DNA of 64,000 nt from NCBI GenBank assembly GCA_965199285.1, contig OZ240687.1, positions 1,984,001 through 2,048,000 of the forward strand, in the 5' to 3' direction. This stretch comes from CBDDGJ01 sp965199285 (GTDB taxonomy: Bacteria; Pseudomonadota; Alphaproteobacteria; RS24). Numbering within the stretch: position 1 is the stretch's first letter; each line of letters begins with the position of its first letter. The notes below the pieces were generated by a model. It did no database searches. It was not told the DNA's origin and saw only the letters and a list, made by a program, of their open reading frames with translations. The translations under genes and the position numbers were made by a program. This document shows, one piece after another, positions 61,317-64,000 of this stretch.

Positions 61317-61562
61317 ATGTATGAGTATAATGTCTGGGCGGATATGCTCAATAAATATCACACCTCAACCGATCTCGTCCAAGCCATATGGATTATCTCT
61401 TTTACCATCATCACTGTGACCCTAATGATTGGGCTAAAAAATACCGTGAAATGGATTATGGACAGGTTCGGCAAGGATAAGCCCAAAGGTAAAGATATGG
61501 TTCATCACCCCGAAAGTTATTTGCTTAATATTGATGAAGATCCTCCCAAGCCGAAACTATAA
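61317..61562 (+). CDS. small membrane protein (81 aa), unknown
   Basis: Starts MYEYNVWADMLNKYHT, one strong transmembrane helix (AIWIISFTIITVTLMIGL), then a basic stretch (KWIMDRFGKDKPKGKD) and a proline-rich acidic tail. The topology is likely N-out or N-in with a cytoplasmic tail. AAAGGA precedes the ATG. It directly follows the structured RNA candidate, which could be its long leader. Not recognised. Confidence 0.65.
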   Translation: MYEYNVWADMLNKYHTSTDLVQAIWIISFTIITVTLMIGLKNTVKWIMDRFGKDKPKGKDMVHHPESYLLNIDEDPPKPKL

Positions 61563-61624
61563 AACCTGCCGGAGGATCAAAATCTATCGCAAAACCATAT
61601 GGCGTATTATCGGGTGCTCATAAT

Positions 61625-62653
61625 TTAAACAACCAGCAGGCTGGCAAGGTCGCGGGCGAGCTGGATTTGCGCATTTTCCGCCGCCTTACTGACATTGCCC
61701 ATGGATAAAAAACTATGGCATAAATTGGTAAAGCGATGATGGATGGTGGGCACATCTGCTTTTTTCAAGCGTTCCGCATAAGCATCGCCTTGATCGCGAA
61801 TAGGGTCGAAACCGGCGGTCGCAATGATTGCTGGTGGTAGCCCTTTTAAAGATTTTGCTTTTAAGGGATTGGCTTGGCGATGATCGCTCAGTTTGCCATC
61901 GGGAAACACTAAGGCGTTGAAAAATTCCATTGTCTCGCGATTAAGCGGAAAACAATCGGCACAAGATTCGAGAGACGGGAAGCCTTCTTCTTCTGTCGTC
62001 ACCCAAGGATAAACCAATAATTGCGCCTTAGGTTTAATGGTCGCGCTTTTGCGTGACTTTAGCGTTTGGCATAATACGGAGGCGATAAGCCCGCCTGCAC
62101 TATCGCCTGCAAGGGCGACATTTTCAGGGTTAATGCCAAGCTGTTTGGCGTTTTTCTGGACATATGTCCATAGCGTATCGGCATCCTCATGCGCGGCAGG
62201 GAATTTATGCTCAGGGCAGAGCCGATAATCAAGCGAGATGACTTTGGCACGACATTCATCTGCCAGAATTGTACAAAAACTATCATCCGAATCGAGATCC
62301 ATCAGCACCAGCCCGCCTTGATGGAAAAATAAAATCGCTGGCGCATTATCGCTCATATGTTCGGGTTCATAAAACCGCACCGGCAGCTCGCCTGCTTTGC
62401 CGGGAATTGTGGTGTCATAAATATGGATATTGCGCCGCCTTGCCCCGTTTAGATTTTTGAATGTGTCATGCACGGCTTGACGCATTTCATGAAGTTCCAC
62501 ATCTTGTGACGATGGAGGCGCCATTTTCGCCAGCAAATGCAGATTGGGATCAAGCTCGTTGCCATCAATCTCCAATGGTCTTCCTGCCAGTATTTTGATA
62601 AGCGGCGTGGGGGTGTTTTTTAAGGCTGATAAGATAATGCGTTGAATGCTCAT
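61625..62653 (-). CDS. HSL-type alpha/beta hydrolase (esterase/lipase)
   Basis: A 342-residue protein: PAILFFHQGGLVLMD (oxyanion region, HQGG where most have HGGG), VALAGDSAGGLIA (GDSAGG nucleophile), ATAGFDPIRDQGDAYA (Asp) and NLCHSFLSM (His). The N-terminal cap is typical of hormone-sensitive-lipase-like bacterial esterases. It follows a TetR-type regulator by 14 bases on the same strand, which probably controls it. Confidence 0.87.
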   Translation of the reverse strand: MSIQRIILSALKNTPTPLIKILAGRPLEIDGNELDPNLHLLAKMAPPSSQDVELHEMRQAVHDTFKNLNGARRRNIHIYDTTIPGKAGELPVRFYEPEHMSDNAPAILFFHQGGLVLMDLDSDDSFCTILADECRAKVISLDYRLCPEHKFPAAHEDADTLWTYVQKNAKQLGINPENVALAGDSAGGLIASVLCQTLKSRKSATIKPKAQLLVYPWVTTEEEGFPSLESCADCFPLNRETMEFFNALVFPDGKLSDHRQANPLKAKSLKGLPPAIIATAGFDPIRDQGDAYAERLKKADVPTIHHRFTNLCHSFLSMGNVSKAAENAQIQLARDLASLLVV

Positions 62654-62667
62654 GCGCTTAAGCTCTC

Positions 62668-63327
62668 CTAAGTCTCGTTGTTTTTAATGCGGCCTAAAAA
62701 TATGTCAGTTGTGAATTGGGCTGCCGCTACGGGGTCTGTTATATCGCGGTTCATCATTTCGTCAAGTACCGCGAGCGCAACACCACTGGCGGCGGCGGTT
62801 AGAAAATCAACATCGGCCGCGGGTAAAAGATCATCGGCAATCGCTTTTTCCAAATCTTCACGCAGCTCATGAAAGGCGGTTTGTCGGTGCGGGTCATCAG
62901 AATATTTTGGATTGGCGGTATGGCCGCGATTGGCGCGCATCATCTCATAAATCGAGCGATTTTCAGCATAATAAGAAAAATAGGTGAGATAGCTTTTATG
63001 GACAAAATCTTCAAAATTATCAGCCTGTCGTCTCGCATCACGCAAGGCTTTGTTTAAGTCGGCTTGGGTTTGCGCGATAAGGGCGTTGAAAATTTCATCC
63101 TTGCTTTGGAAATAATTATAAAATGTACCGGTGGCAAGATTGGTGCGGCGGATAATATCGCGCACCGTTGTGGTACCATAGCCGCGTTCGGCAAATACTT
63201 GTTGCGCGGCGTGCAAAATCGCTTGCCGATTGGTGGCGCGGTTTTGGGCGCGCTTGCTGTCTTCAAGTTTTTCTGGCGTTGCAGATTGTGTGTTATCGAC
63301 CATTGATAGGCGTGCGGCTTTATCCAC
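62668..63327 (-). CDS. TetR-family transcriptional regulator
   Basis: About 219 residues. Helix-turn-helix: AILHAAQQVFAERGYGTTTV, RDIIRRTNLATGTFYNYFQS, the TetR signature. The C-terminal helical ligand domain has a YFSYYAENRSIYEMM stretch. I chose a GTG at 63327 because AAAGGGGA lies before it; an ATG at 63303 is possible. It likely represses itself and the downstream esterase, perhaps in response to a lipid or xenobiotic. Confidence 0.87.
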   Translation of the reverse strand: MDKAARLSMVDNTQSATPEKLEDSKRAQNRATNRQAILHAAQQVFAERGYGTTTVRDIIRRTNLATGTFYNYFQSKDEIFNALIAQTQADLNKALRDARRQADNFEDFVHKSYLTYFSYYAENRSIYEMMRANRGHTANPKYSDDPHRQTAFHELREDLEKAIADDLLPAADVDFLTAAASGVALAVLDEMMNRDITDPVAAAQFTTDIFLGRIKNNET

Positions 63328-63376
63328 CAAAAATCCCCTTTTATTCCTGTTCCACAAATTATTTTTAATACAAAGC

Positions 63377-63721
63377 CTATAAAAAGGGAATAACCAATTC
63401 GGGTGGACGGCAAATAATTGCTTTTTTGCCTTTCACCACAATCGGGCGTTCCAATAATATCGGATTGGCAGCAAGCGCGGCGATGAGTTTTGCCTCAGTG
63501 GTGACATCTTTCAACCCAAGCTCTTTATAGATATTCTCTTTCACCCGCATAATGTCGCGGGCGCTGCATTTTAACATAGCGAGTAGCTCGTTAATCTCTT
63601 TCTGCTGCAGCGGAGTTTTTAGATATTCGATAATTTCCACCTTCGCGCCGCTTTCTTCAATCAGCGCCAATGTCTGGCGGGATTTTGAACAGCGTGGATT
63701 ATGATAGATTTTTAAGGACAT
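63377..63721 (-). CDS. arsC: arsenate reductase-family (ArsC/glutaredoxin-type) protein
   Basis: A 114-residue protein: LKIYHNPRCSKSRQTLALIE (catalytic Cys in NPRCSKSR), YLKTPLQQKEINELL and ILLERPIVVKGKKAIICRPP (the LERPI...GRP region with Arg). GGAG lies seven bases before this ATG, so it has its own start. The reading frame is also open from pyrD into this gene without a stop, so a fusion is possible as read. Confidence 0.87.
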   Translation of the reverse strand: MSLKIYHNPRCSKSRQTLALIEESGAKVEIIEYLKTPLQQKEINELLAMLKCSARDIMRVKENIYKELGLKDVTTEAKLIAALAANPILLERPIVVKGKKAIICRPPELVIPFL

Positions 63722-64000
63722 AGCGCGTCTCCGTTTTTTAAGGGGCTTGATTTTGGGGGGTGTTTTGGTCATGTCAGCGCCCACCGCCTCTTGAATATGG
63801 GTGAAGCCATCATAATCCAAAAGTTCTAAAAGCTCTTTTTTAAGTCGAGTGAGCAAAAACGGGCCTTGATAAATAAGCGCGGTATAAAGCTGGACGAGAT
63901 TGGCACCGGCGCGAATTTTTTGGTAAATATCAGCACCGCTCCGAATACCACCGGTGCCGATAAGGGTTATTTCGCCTTGCGTATGGCGATAAAATTCTGT
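63722..64000 (-). CDS. pyrD: dihydroorotate dehydrogenase (quinone), C-terminal part
   Basis: The minus strand is open from the window edge: EITLIGTGGIRSGADIYQKI, then RAGANLVQLYTALIYQGP and DGFTHIQEAVGAD, the FMN-binding C-terminus of class 2 PyrD. After ...GADMTKTPP the frame meets C6 (63755-63760) and continues without stop into arsC. With one extra C it would stop at 63738-63740, 17 bases before arsC, a normal length for PyrD. Thus either a PyrD-ArsC fusion or an indel in C6. Confidence 0.85.

Noticed and set aside
1..64000. Replication origin or rRNA operon
   Set aside because: No DnaA-box cluster next to dnaA/dnaN/repC genes and no rRNA sequence was seen; the primase and ParB genes alone do not locate an origin.

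Overview
The window looks like chromosome from a marine alphaproteobacterium of moderate to low GC. A SAR116- or Kordiimonas-like lineage would fit, but the species cannot be fixed from sequence alone. Evidence: the cysE-DUF3126 neighbourhood, a Caulobacter-type TonB receptor, a type II PyrD, tRNA genes with encoded CCA, and a complete alginate (brown-algal polysaccharide) pathway.

Positions 1-36.7 kb are accessory DNA. 1-6.6 kb is a plasmid/ICE-type backbone: primase-like protein (cut by the window edge), ArdC-like antirestriction protein, ParB-like protein, small orphan genes, and two toxin-antitoxin pairs (ParDE, DinJ-YafQ). A ~97 bp dyad-symmetric repeat lies just 5' of three minus-strand operons. 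6.8-12.2 kb is a large two-partner-secretion adhesin broken once at a G6 tract. 12.2-17.9 kb is a defence-type patch: a NERD protein, a class 2 OLD nuclease plus UvrD-like helicase (Gabija-like), and relics of a HEPN gene and an S24 repressor. 18-20.7 kb holds a divergent PEP carboxylase. 21.2-33.7 kb is a complete alginate utilisation locus: TonB receptor, GntR/FadR regulator, PL6 and PL17 lyases, KdgF, MFS importer, DEH reductase, KDPG aldolase and KDG kinase. 33.8-36.7 kb holds an AbiE type IV TA pair (toxin frameshifted) and an N-terminally truncated tyrosine recombinase that abuts tRNA-Thr. This looks like one edge of an integrated element; the other edge was not found.

From 36.9 kb onward the content is ordinary chromosomal: YjgN/M48 pair, LptF-type permease, amidohydrolase, G3E GTPase, cytochrome b561, CBS protein, rhomboid, DsbA-like isomerase, GMC oxidoreductase, two enoyl-CoA hydratases, gamma carbonic anhydrase, cysE, an SDR, AzlCD-type exporters, tRNA-Leu, a DUF3604 protein, pyrF, a nucleotide-sugar dehydrogenase, a lipase-type hydrolase, a TetR regulator, arsC and the 3' end of pyrD.

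The most unusual items are: (i) an expansion of DUF3126 into three tandem double-domain paralogues beside the ordinary single-domain gene; (ii) a ~290 nt highly structured, probably non-coding region at 60.99-61.28 kb with crossing and mutually exclusive helices, upstream of a small membrane protein; (iii) the shared dyad leader repeats of the plasmid-like operons; (iv) the class 2 OLD/helicase pair with a 27-codon leader; (v) an open reading frame running from pyrD into arsC. Breaks at G6/C6 tracts (adhesin, pyrD-arsC) and at a short A run (AbiEii) may be real or may be base-calling errors.
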